A stretch of DNA of 7,188 nucleotides, taken from an uncultured Actinomycetes bacterium. GTDB taxonomy: Bacteria > Actinomycetota > Acidimicrobiia > Acidimicrobiales > Ilumatobacteraceae. The first letter of the stretch is position 1; every line of letters begins with the position of its first letter. The notes beneath the pieces are model-generated. The model saw only the letters and a list, made by a program, of their open reading frames with translations. It had not been told where the DNA came from and searched no databases. The translations under genes and the position numbers were made by a program. Where the stretch lies: NCBI GenBank assembly GCA_903858075.1, contig CAIOHI010000024.1, forward strand, positions 1-7,188. Direction: 5' to 3'. Shown in pieces: positions 1 to 5,453 of this stretch.

Positions 1-1
1 C

Positions 2-502
2 GACCCGCTCGGTGGTTCATGGTTCGTTGAAGAACTCACCGATGAAATGGAACGTCAGGCAGAAGAGATTTTTGCTCACCTCGACAAACTTGGTGAAGGC
101 TCTATTCTTGAAGGTTGTATTCGCGGAATCGAAGAAAACTGGTTCCAGGGTCGCATTGCAGACTCGGCATATGAACTTGAGCGTGCTTTTAACCAAGGGC
201 GTCGCACCATTGTTGGCGTGAGCAAATTTAAAGAAGGCAACGAAGACGACAGCCTCGACATTTTGCAAATTACCAATGAAGATGAGGCTCGTCAGCTGAA
301 GCGCCTCGATGTTGTGAAGCACGACCGAAACCAGGCCGCAGTTGATGCTGTCTTGGCAAAGTTGGCAAAAGAGGCAGCCGATCCGTCGGTCAATCTCATG
401 CCTACTCTCATTGAGGCTTCAAAGGCATATGCAACTTTGGGTGAAATGATGAACACCATGGCGAACGTGTTTGGGCGCCATGTTGAAGTGCCTACTATCT
501 AA
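2..502 (+). CDS. Methylmalonyl-CoA mutase family large subunit, C-terminal part (5' end cut by window)
   Basis: The reading frame is open from base 2 and ends at TAA 500-502, giving about 166 residues. It begins DPLGGSWFVEELTDEME, a hallmark segment of the acyl-CoA mutase large-subunit TIM-barrel domain. The later RGIEENWFQGRIADSAYE and RRTIVGVSKF stretches match the family pattern of a helix followed by 'iVGVN'; Ser replaces the usual Asn here. These enzymes interconvert (R)-methylmalonyl-CoA and succinyl-CoA, or isobutyryl- and butyryl-CoA in IcmA, by an adenosylcobalamin radical mechanism in the cytoplasm. The protein ends at NVFGRHVEVPTI with no B12-binding domain (no DxHxxG motif), so cobalamin must be bound by a separate small subunit encoded elsewhere, as in IcmA/IcmB-type and split mutases. 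The substrate cannot be assigned because the N-terminal specificity residues lie outside the window. The phosphotransferase follows after 58 bases on the same strand and may be co-transcribed. Confidence 0.9.
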   Translation, partial: DPLGGSWFVEELTDEMERQAEEIFAHLDKLGEGSILEGCIRGIEENWFQGRIADSAYELERAFNQGRRTIVGVSKFKEGNEDDSLDILQITNEDEARQLKRLDVVKHDRNQAAVDAVLAKLAKEAADPSVNLMPTLIEASKAYATLGEMMNTMANVFGRHVEVPTI

Positions 503-515
503 GAAGGTAACGACT

Positions 516-530
516 ACACCATGTTGGTGT
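516..530 (+). repeat. Short hairpin between mutase and phosphotransferase genes
   Basis: ACACCA (516-521) and TGGTGT (525-530) form a perfect 6-bp stem with a 3-base loop, 13 bases after the mutase stop codon. No T-tract follows, so it does not look like an intrinsic terminator. It could stabilise the mutase mRNA 3' end or be chance. The rest of the 58-base gap shows only the G-rich ribosome-binding sequence of the next gene. Confidence 0.3.
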
Positions 531-551
531 TGAGGAACCGCAGTATCGATT

Positions 552-557
552 GGGGGA
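552..557 (+). promoter_or_regulatory. G-rich ribosome binding site deciding the GTG start at 561
   Basis: GGGGGA at 552-557 lies just before GTG 561. An in-frame TGA at 531-533 leaves GTG 561 as the only conventional start upstream of ATG 579. The AGAGGA before ATG 579 ends only one base from it, too close to work. The same five-G motif precedes two other starts in this window. Confidence 0.55.
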
Positions 558-560
558 ATC

Positions 561-1610
561 GTGCTTCATCTAGAGGAAATGCCGCAACGGGTGAAAGCCT
601 TTTTTGAAAAGGTAGAGCCAACGTGGAAAAACGTCTCGGTTGAAAAGTATGAGGTAATGACAGGTGGCTATAGCCGCTTGTTGGCCCGGGCCGATGTTGC
701 GCACGATGGCATCGTTTCTACTTTTGTATTACGTGGCGACCCGCCAGCCGACAAGAGCTTGTTATATACAAGCCGAGTGCAAGAGTACGAACTGTTGCGC
801 ACGGTTGGAGATGCTGGTGTGCGCACTCCTCATGCGGTGTATTTCGATGCAACTGGTGAAGATCTCGGAACCTTGGCAATTGTGATGGACTTTTCACATT
901 CCACTTCGTTTCTGCCGTACGTTGCTGCAGGAAACTCCATTGAAGGTTTGAATATTCGCCTTGCGGAAGCAATTGCTTCGTATCAGAGCATTCCTATTAG
1001 CTCTTTGCCAGCGAGTATGGAACGCCCAGCAAGCTGGGATGCGTACATGACCAAGCGCATCAACTCGTGGCGTGAAGCGAGCAACAACCATGTGGAGTCG
1101 CTTCCTGTGTTTCATTATGTTGCCGAATGGCTCGATGCGCATCGACCGCCGCCAGCACCGCTCGTGCTGATGCACGGCGACTTCCAGTGCGCCAACGTAA
1201 TGGTGACTGCCGATGGGCATATTGAAGTCATCGACTGGGAACTTGCCGGCATTGGCGACCCACGCGAAGACATTGGGTATTTCAAAGCGGTGTCGCAAGC
1301 TTCGCCACCAGACCTTTTGGGCGACGACGGTATTGAAGGATTCTGTGCTCGATACCGCGAACTCACGGGCCTCAACGAACTACAAGTGAACCCGGCAACT
1401 GTTGCGTACTTCTTGGTATTGGGCGTGGTGGGCACCGTTGAGCAGTTAATGCAGGGTGGCGCTGCTTGGGCAAAGGGCGAAAATCATTTGTTTAACTCGG
1501 TATTCAACTTGAGCTCGGTGCTTTTTGGCCAAAGTATGTGGCTCGATTTCCTAGGGCAACTCTCTGAGCCAATGAAGCAAATTTCTGCTGCAGCAAATGG
1601 AGGAAAATAA
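561..1610 (+). CDS. APH-fold phosphotransferase, LvaA/ACAD10-kinase-like
   Basis: This is a 349-residue cytoplasmic protein of the aminoglycoside phosphotransferase (APH)/choline kinase fold. A glycine-rich loop (MTGGYSRLL, residues 33-41) and VLRGDPP (56-62) form the N-lobe, with Arg58 at the position of the usual Lys. The helix-C Glu is probably Glu75. The catalytic motif HGDFQCAN is at 205-212 (Asp207 as base, Asn212 as metal ligand), and VIDWELAGIGDPREDIG starts at 223 with metal ligand Asp225. This Arg-type N-lobe and the GDPREDIG segment are typical of the branch containing the kinase domains of ACAD10/ACAD11 and bacterial LvaA, which phosphorylate 4-hydroxyacyl-CoAs, rather than of antibiotic-resistance enzymes. 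The small gene starting on the very next base supports that reading, because LvaA needs the small partner LvaB. The family assignment is firm; the substrate is inference. No acyl-CoA dehydrogenase, the usual third partner, is present in the window. Confidence 0.88.
   Translation: MLHLEEMPQRVKAFFEKVEPTWKNVSVEKYEVMTGGYSRLLARADVAHDGIVSTFVLRGDPPADKSLLYTSRVQEYELLRTVGDAGVRTPHAVYFDATGEDLGTLAIVMDFSHSTSFLPYVAAGNSIEGLNIRLAEAIASYQSIPISSLPASMERPASWDAYMTKRINSWREASNNHVESLPVFHYVAEWLDAHRPPPAPLVLMHGDFQCANVMVTADGHIEVIDWELAGIGDPREDIGYFKAVSQASPPDLLGDDGIEGFCARYRELTGLNELQVNPATVAYFLVLGVVGTVEQLMQGGAAWAKGENHLFNSVFNLSSVLFGQSMWLDFLGQLSEPMKQISAAANGGK
1599..1604 (+). promoter_or_regulatory. Strong Shine-Dalgarno inside the end of the phosphotransferase gene
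   Basis: GGAGGA lies six bases before ATG 1611 and within the last codons of the upstream gene. It selects 1611 as the start of the small protein and implies coupled translation of the two genes. Confidence 0.8.
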
Positions 1611-2021
1611 ATGTTTTCACGACCAACAACCGAACAATTGCTCGCTGGTATTGCTGAAGAGTTGCGCACAGTGGTGGCAAGTGAAGTGCAAACCGAGACC
1701 ACCAAAATTATGTTGCAACAAATTGATCAAATTCTCATGGGCTGTTCACGTCGTGCCGCACATGAAATTGCGTGGGTGCATGAAGAGGCAGAAAAAATTG
1801 GTGCGCTGACTGGTAAGCCCATTGGCCAGCCAGCAAGCTTGCACTTAGAAGATGTGCTGGCGTGGTATCACGAGGTTAGTTCACTGCTTTCTAGTGAAGT
1901 GGGTGCAGCATTTCGCAGCGGCGACCAAAGCCGCATTGATGCTGTGAAAGAAGTGCTCGATGCTCGTTCAGCTATTGAAATGCAAGTTCTTGGTGCATTA
2001 GACCTTGTGGGTCGTGGTTAA
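1611..2021 (+). CDS. Small helical protein paired with the phosphotransferase (possible LvaB/DUF6285-like partner)
   Basis: This 136-residue protein starts on the base directly after the phosphotransferase stop, with a strong GGAGGA site. It has no signal peptide and no membrane segment. It appears almost wholly helical, with charged amphipathic stretches (residues 6-66 and 78-132) and a short break at GALTGKPIGQPAS (65-77). No catalytic motif is visible. Its opening, RPTTEQLLAGIAEEL, resembles what I remember of the N-terminus of DUF6285 proteins ('RP(T/S)..LL..V..FL'), the family I associate with LvaB, the small subunit required for LvaA kinase activity in levulinate catabolism. At 136 residues it is only slightly longer than that family. 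The likeness is recalled rather than searched, so the gene is secure but the partner role is inference from position, size and this short match. Its stop overlaps the convergent SnoaL-like gene. Confidence 0.75.
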   Translation: MFSRPTTEQLLAGIAEELRTVVASEVQTETTKIMLQQIDQILMGCSRRAAHEIAWVHEEAEKIGALTGKPIGQPASLHLEDVLAWYHEVSSLLSSEVGAAFRSGDQSRIDAVKEVLDARSAIEMQVLGALDLVGRG

Positions 2022-2509
2022 TAGCCAAGTGGGGTAGCGGTTCCACGGTCAATACTTCCGTGGCGAAATTTTGCCGAGTCAATAGGCATATGTGAGTCAA
2101 TTGATTGGCTCGTGGTGTTCTCGTGTACGCAGATGCGCTCAATGATGCGCCATTCGCCGTTGCGATTTTCATATTGGTCGAGATAGCGCCCAAACCAGGT
2201 ATCGAGAAAGTCAACGCCATTGTCGGTGCGGAACACATAAGTGACGTTGTAGATCTCACCAGAACCTTTGGAGCCGTCCACTTCGATGGCGTGGTTCATG
2301 ACGCAGTGCATGGTGCCGGTGAAGCGCTGGTGCGAGTCAATTACGCGGTCACAAAATGCCATTGCATTGCCCACAAAGACCCCGTGGTCGTCGGTGGCTT
2401 CTGGCCAATAAGCCGATTTCATGAGGTCGCCGTCAAGGCGGTCGACACCGCGTGCGTACCTGGCGGCAACTTGTCGAATGGCGTCGTGGTCGGAAAGTGT
2501 TGCGCTCAT
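2018..2509 (-). CDS. SnoaL-like / NTF2-fold protein
   Basis: This 163-residue protein matches the SnoaL_4-type NTF2-like fold. It opens with the typical helix LSDHDAIRQVAARYARGVDRLD (residues 5-26), has the core HCVMNHAIEVDG (68-79), and ends with the strand GEWRIIERICVHENT. Members form an alpha+beta cone with a central pocket; they include dehydratases such as LinA, polyketide cyclases and ring-dioxygenase small subunits. Asp23 and His68 or His73 sit where the LinA-type Asp/His catalytic pair is found, so an enzyme is possible, but no substrate can be named. I chose ATG 2509 because it follows AGGGGGA and places the first helix at the normal N-terminus. An in-frame ATG at 2548 has no ribosome binding site, and the frame remains open to 2857 only because it runs antisense to the lipoprotein gene. 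It is convergent with the small protein upstream and divergent from the lipoprotein. Confidence 0.85.
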   Translation of the reverse strand: MSATLSDHDAIRQVAARYARGVDRLDGDLMKSAYWPEATDDHGVFVGNAMAFCDRVIDSHQRFTGTMHCVMNHAIEVDGSKGSGEIYNVTYVFRTDNGVDFLDTWFGRYLDQYENRNGEWRIIERICVHENTTSQSIDSHMPIDSAKFRHGSIDRGTATPLGY

Positions 2510-2512
2510 GTT

Positions 2513-2518
2513 CCCCCT
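2513..2518 (-). promoter_or_regulatory. Ribosome binding site of the SnoaL-like gene
   Basis: On the minus strand this reads AGGGGG, three bases (AAC) before ATG 2509. It decides this start over the upstream in-frame ATG at 2548. Confidence 0.55.
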
Positions 2519-2547
2519 AGCGAAAGTCCGCAATTCAGCGGTTGTCA

Positions 2548-2553
2548 TAGTGT
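2548..2553 (+). promoter_or_regulatory. Candidate -10 box for a leaderless lipoprotein transcript
   Basis: TAGTGT ends 8 bases before GTG 2562 and 11 before ATG 2565. Transcription would therefore begin almost at the start codon, which would explain why no Shine-Dalgarno is found. Leaderless mRNAs are common in actinobacteria. No -35 box is apparent. Confidence 0.3.
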
Positions 2554-2554
2554 A
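2549..2554 (-). promoter_or_regulatory. Candidate -10 box for the SnoaL-like gene
   Basis: Minus-strand TACACT fits the TANNNT -10 pattern and would start transcription near 2542, leaving a leader of about 32 bases. No clear -35 box is seen. It overlaps GTGTAAACAC (2550-2559), a small palindrome, and the plus-strand TAGTGT, so the two divergent genes would share this site. The match is weak. Confidence 0.3.
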
Positions 2555-2564
2555 AACACGAGTG

Positions 2565-3803
2565 ATGAATTGTAAGAGACCCAGAGCGCGAACCCATTGT
2601 CTAGTTGCACTTCTGGTGGTCGCCACCTCGTGTGGGTCGGCCGGATCTTCTGTAACCACGAGCACTTCGCCGCCTACAACCTTGGCGCCCATTGCCTCTT
2701 CCACAACAAGCACGGTGCCAGCAGTGTCGGGGGAACCTGTGGCAATAGGGGTGCTCACGCGTTCCTCGCAGGCCAGTGTGCTGCAAGAAATTACAAAATA
2801 TGTGAACGTACAACGTGCAGGTGTGGGTGGCAGGCCACTCGCACTGCTGGAATGCAAAGTTTCTCAAGAAAAAACTCTGGCTGACTGTGTTGCAGAGTTT
2901 GCAGCAAACAAGGTGTACGCCATTGTGGCGACCGATGAAGGCGTCGGAGACATTGGGGCGGCATTAGAAGAGGCATCTCAAAGTATTCCCGTGGTGGTAG
3001 CTAACCCCATTGGTGTGTCTGTACTGGTTTCTCAAGAATTAACAGCGATAACACCAGGAATGCCTGGGCTCATGTTGTCGTTGGCAATTGTGGCGACGGG
3101 CGAACTCGCCGGTGAAAGCAAAAGCGTCAGCGTTGTTCATAGCGGCAGCGAAGAATCAAACTCAATTTTTGCATCAATTGTGCGACCGGTCTTGGTGAAG
3201 TCGGGGTTACGTGTAGAAAACATTTCCGAAGTAGTTATTCCTGACGATGCAACAAGTGATGAAGTGGTGGAGCTACTCACTGATGCTGGGGTCACCTCAT
3301 CGGCAGTGATTGCCGATGTTGCAGGCGAAAGTTGTTCTGGTTTCACAAAATGGGTGAACTCATTAACAAGTAAGCCAGTTGTGCTGACTGCTGATGCTTG
3401 TGCCTTGAGCAACGCAAAAAGCGAAACGGAAAATTGGTTTGTTGCACGATACGGAAATGATTTCACCAATCTTCGCGATGCTGAATTTGGGTTGAAGAAT
3501 TGGGTCTCGTCATATCGTGAAGGTATTCGTGCTGCGGTACTTGCATTGGTTGATCTTTTGAGTGAACGAACTGAACGTAATCTCAGCTTGGCCGAAGTAA
3601 AAGCAGGCTTAAATGCTTCTGTGGAAAACATTCGTGGTTTCTCGCAGTCTCCTCAATGCGCACTCGTGTTGTCATATGTTGCTTTGTGTACATCGCAAGT
3701 GGGGTTATCGCAAGTAAAAAATGGCGATTTAGTAGACATACGCGGTGGCACAAAGGGAAATCCAATAGAACTATTCACCGAGATACAGCCCTTGGGCAGT
3801 TAG
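2565..3803 (+). CDS. Substrate-binding-like lipoprotein (type 1 periplasmic binding fold)
   Basis: This is a 412-residue exported protein. The N-terminus has a basic region (KRPRAR), a hydrophobic core (CLVALLVVA) and a lipobox-like ATSC, which predicts cleavage before Cys23 and lipid anchoring to the outer face of the membrane. The lipobox has Ala at -3, where Leu or Val is commoner. A Ser/Thr/Pro-rich linker (about 25-55) follows. The body starts at EPVAIGVLT (57-65) and resembles the Peripla_BP_6 branched-chain amino-acid/amide binding family, with the usual Cys-containing strand and helix (Cys97, Cys108). Four further cysteines (257/279 and 365/375) fall in close pairs, suggesting three disulfides. 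No permease or ATPase gene adjoins it, so its ligand and whether it serves transport or sensing are unknown. GTG at 2562 is an equally possible start, one codon longer. It is followed after only 3 bases by pgi. Confidence 0.8.
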   Translation: MNCKRPRARTHCLVALLVVATSCGSAGSSVTTSTSPPTTLAPIASSTTSTVPAVSGEPVAIGVLTRSSQASVLQEITKYVNVQRAGVGGRPLALLECKVSQEKTLADCVAEFAANKVYAIVATDEGVGDIGAALEEASQSIPVVVANPIGVSVLVSQELTAITPGMPGLMLSLAIVATGELAGESKSVSVVHSGSEESNSIFASIVRPVLVKSGLRVENISEVVIPDDATSDEVVELLTDAGVTSSAVIADVAGESCSGFTKWVNSLTSKPVVLTADACALSNAKSETENWFVARYGNDFTNLRDAEFGLKNWVSSYREGIRAAVLALVDLLSERTERNLSLAEVKAGLNASVENIRGFSQSPQCALVLSYVALCTSQVGLSQVKNGDLVDIRGGTKGNPIELFTEIQPLGS

Positions 3804-3806
3804 CGT

Positions 3807-5417
3807 ATGGGTATGAGTTCTGCTTGGAACAACGTGGGTGCAGCGGCAAATGCATTAGAAAAAGTTGCGATCAGTAATCTTTTTTCGCAGAACGCCACGC
3901 GCACCGAGTCGTTCATGTTTCGGGCTGGTGAGCTTCTCGTCGACTTCTCGCGTCAAAAAATAGACGCGGCGGCTCTGCAGGCGCTCCTTGATTTAGCCAA
4001 ATACTCCAACGTGGAAAACCTGCGCAGCAAGATGTTTAGTGGCGAGGCCATTAACAACACCGAAGGCCGTGCCGTATTGCATGTTGCCCTACGCATGCCT
4101 GCGAGCGAGAGCGTTGTGGTGGGCGGCGAGAACATCATTCCTGAAGTGCGCGCAACATTCGATCGCATGGCAAAGGCAGCGGAACGCATTACGAGCGGAA
4201 CGCATGTAGGCGCAACGGGTAAGCCCATCAAGCATGTTGTAAATATTGGCATTGGGGGGAGCGACCTGGGGCCAGCAATGGCAATGAGCGCACTTGCTGC
4301 ATATGCGACCACTGGAATACAAGCTCATTTTGTTTCGAACGTCGACCCCACAGACCTGGCACATGTTCTTGCGCACTTACACCCACAAGAAACGGCCTTT
4401 GTGGTTGCATCGAAAACCTTTACTACGCAAGAAACAATGGCAAATGCCCACACGGCAATGAAGTGGCTCCAGAACGGAATGAATGTTGCCGACGTGCAGA
4501 GTCATTTCTTTGCTGTAACAGCACGTGTAGATGCAGCAGTTCAATTTGGTATCTCTACAGAAAATATCTTTCCCATGTGGGACTGGGTGGGCGGGCGTTT
4601 CTCACTTGGCTCGGCCATTGGTTTTTCTCTCATGTGTTCCATTGGCGCCCAGCACTTCGGTGACATGTTGCTTGGTATGCGCGAAATGGACGAGCACTTC
4701 TGCACTGCAGAGTTGCAAGAGAATGTTCCTGTTTTGTTAGCGCTCGTTGGTATTTGGAATCGTAATTTTCTTGGCTGTGCATCACAAGCCGTCATTCCTT
4801 ACTTGCAAGAACTTGCACGATTCCCTGCCTATCTTCAGCAATTAGAAATGGAAAGTAACGGCAAGCGTGCAAACCGTGCTGGGGAACTGGTGGAACATGC
4901 AACCTCACCAGTGGTGTGGGGGGAACCCGGCACCAATGGCCAGCATGCATTCTTTCAACTATTGCATCAAGGAACCGATGTGATTCCGGTTGATTTCATT
5001 GGCGCCGCACGAACAAATGCGGTGGGGCTTCATGAGCAAAGTGCGCGTGAGCAACATCAAAAGCTCATGGCAAATATGTTTGCGCAAGCATCGGCGTTGG
5101 CATTCGGCTCGCCAGCAGCAACCGATATTCCTTCAGCGCAAGGCGAGCATCGAGTATTTCCCGGCAACCGCCCAAGTACCACCATTGTGTTCAATGAGTT
5201 GAGCCCACGTGTGCTTGGTCAACTTGTGGCGCTTTATGAACACAAAACATTTGTACAGGGCTGCATTTGGGGCGTCAACAGTTTCGACCAGTGGGGCGTT
5301 GAACTGGGCAAAGTGTTAGCCGGCGATGTGCTTGCTCATATGGCAAACACATCGCTCGACTCCAGACTCGACCATTCCACACGTGTTCTTGTGGAATGGT
5401 TTTTAAAAAACTCTTAG
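3807..5417 (+). CDS. pgi: Glucose-6-phosphate isomerase
   Basis: This 536-residue cytoplasmic enzyme interconverts glucose 6-phosphate and fructose 6-phosphate in glycolysis and gluconeogenesis. Its length is close to the roughly 550 residues of the E. coli enzyme. The phosphate-binding segment IGIGGSDLGP starts at 147. PGI signature 1 is DWVGGRFSLGSAIG (259-272), and signature 2 is GCIWGVNSFDQWGVELGK (485-502). The catalytic residues are present: Glu349 in MESNGK, His380 in NGQHAFFQ and Lys502. It therefore appears intact and active. The start is ATG 3807, three bases after the lipoprotein stop, with only a weak TTGGGC upstream, so translation is probably coupled. ATG 3813 is an alternative start two codons later. 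Pairing pgi with a binding-protein lipoprotein is unusual. An intrinsic-terminator-like hairpin is encoded within its last 16 codons. Confidence 0.97.
   Translation: MGMSSAWNNVGAAANALEKVAISNLFSQNATRTESFMFRAGELLVDFSRQKIDAAALQALLDLAKYSNVENLRSKMFSGEAINNTEGRAVLHVALRMPASESVVVGGENIIPEVRATFDRMAKAAERITSGTHVGATGKPIKHVVNIGIGGSDLGPAMAMSALAAYATTGIQAHFVSNVDPTDLAHVLAHLHPQETAFVVASKTFTTQETMANAHTAMKWLQNGMNVADVQSHFFAVTARVDAAVQFGISTENIFPMWDWVGGRFSLGSAIGFSLMCSIGAQHFGDMLLGMREMDEHFCTAELQENVPVLLALVGIWNRNFLGCASQAVIPYLQELARFPAYLQQLEMESNGKRANRAGELVEHATSPVVWGEPGTNGQHAFFQLLHQGTDVIPVDFIGAARTNAVGLHEQSAREQHQKLMANMFAQASALAFGSPAATDIPSAQGEHRVFPGNRPSTTIVFNELSPRVLGQLVALYEHKTFVQGCIWGVNSFDQWGVELGKVLAGDVLAHMANTSLDSRLDHSTRVLVEWFLKNS
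5371..5404 (+). terminator. Intrinsic terminator embedded in the 3' end of pgi
   Basis: ACCATTCCACA (5371-5381) and TGTGGAATGGT (5390-5400) form a perfect 11-bp stem with an 8-base loop, and TTTT follows directly (five T in a row counting the last stem base). The G at 5370 can add a G-U pair. The element lies before the pgi stop at 5415-5417, so it is part of the coding sequence. It has the correct polarity for the plus strand only. Confidence 0.65.
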
Positions 5418-5453
5418 CGAGCAGCCGTATTCATTGTGCTCGCCTTAGCGAGC
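5417..5453. repeat. GCGAGC/GCTCGC repeats between the convergent pgi and dehydrogenase genes
   Basis: CTTAGCGAGC occurs twice, at 5413-5422 and 5444-5453, each copy spanning the stop codon of one of the two convergent genes. GCTCGC at 5438-5443 can pair with the second copy across a 4-base loop, or with the first across 15 bases. On the minus strand the longer-loop form would be followed, after six bases, by TTTTTT (complement of 5405-5410), so it may help end dehydrogenase transcription. The T-tract is farther from the stem than in a classic terminator. Confidence 0.4.

Noticed and set aside
521..607. 28-codon plus-strand ORF starting at ATG 521 before the phosphotransferase
   Set aside because: No properly spaced ribosome binding site; it overlaps the phosphotransferase start out of frame, and its ATG lies inside the small hairpin.
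561..1610. Reading the APH-fold gene as an aminoglycoside-resistance enzyme
   Set aside because: The N-lobe VLRGDPP, the GDPREDIG segment and the acyl-CoA gene context fit the ACAD10/LvaA branch better; nothing else suggests a resistance locus.
2105..2575. 156-residue plus-strand frame
   Set aside because: It is antisense to the SnoaL-like gene, which has coherent family motifs and a start signal.
2510..2857. N-terminal extension of the SnoaL-like reading frame to 2857 on the minus strand (279 residues)
   Set aside because: The extra part is antisense to the lipoprotein signal peptide and linker, has no domain likeness, and ATG 2509 has its own ribosome binding site at the normal start of the SnoaL fold.
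3137..3631. 164-residue minus-strand frame
   Set aside because: It is antisense to the lipoprotein body, is Ser/Thr-rich, and has no ribosome binding site or domain signal.
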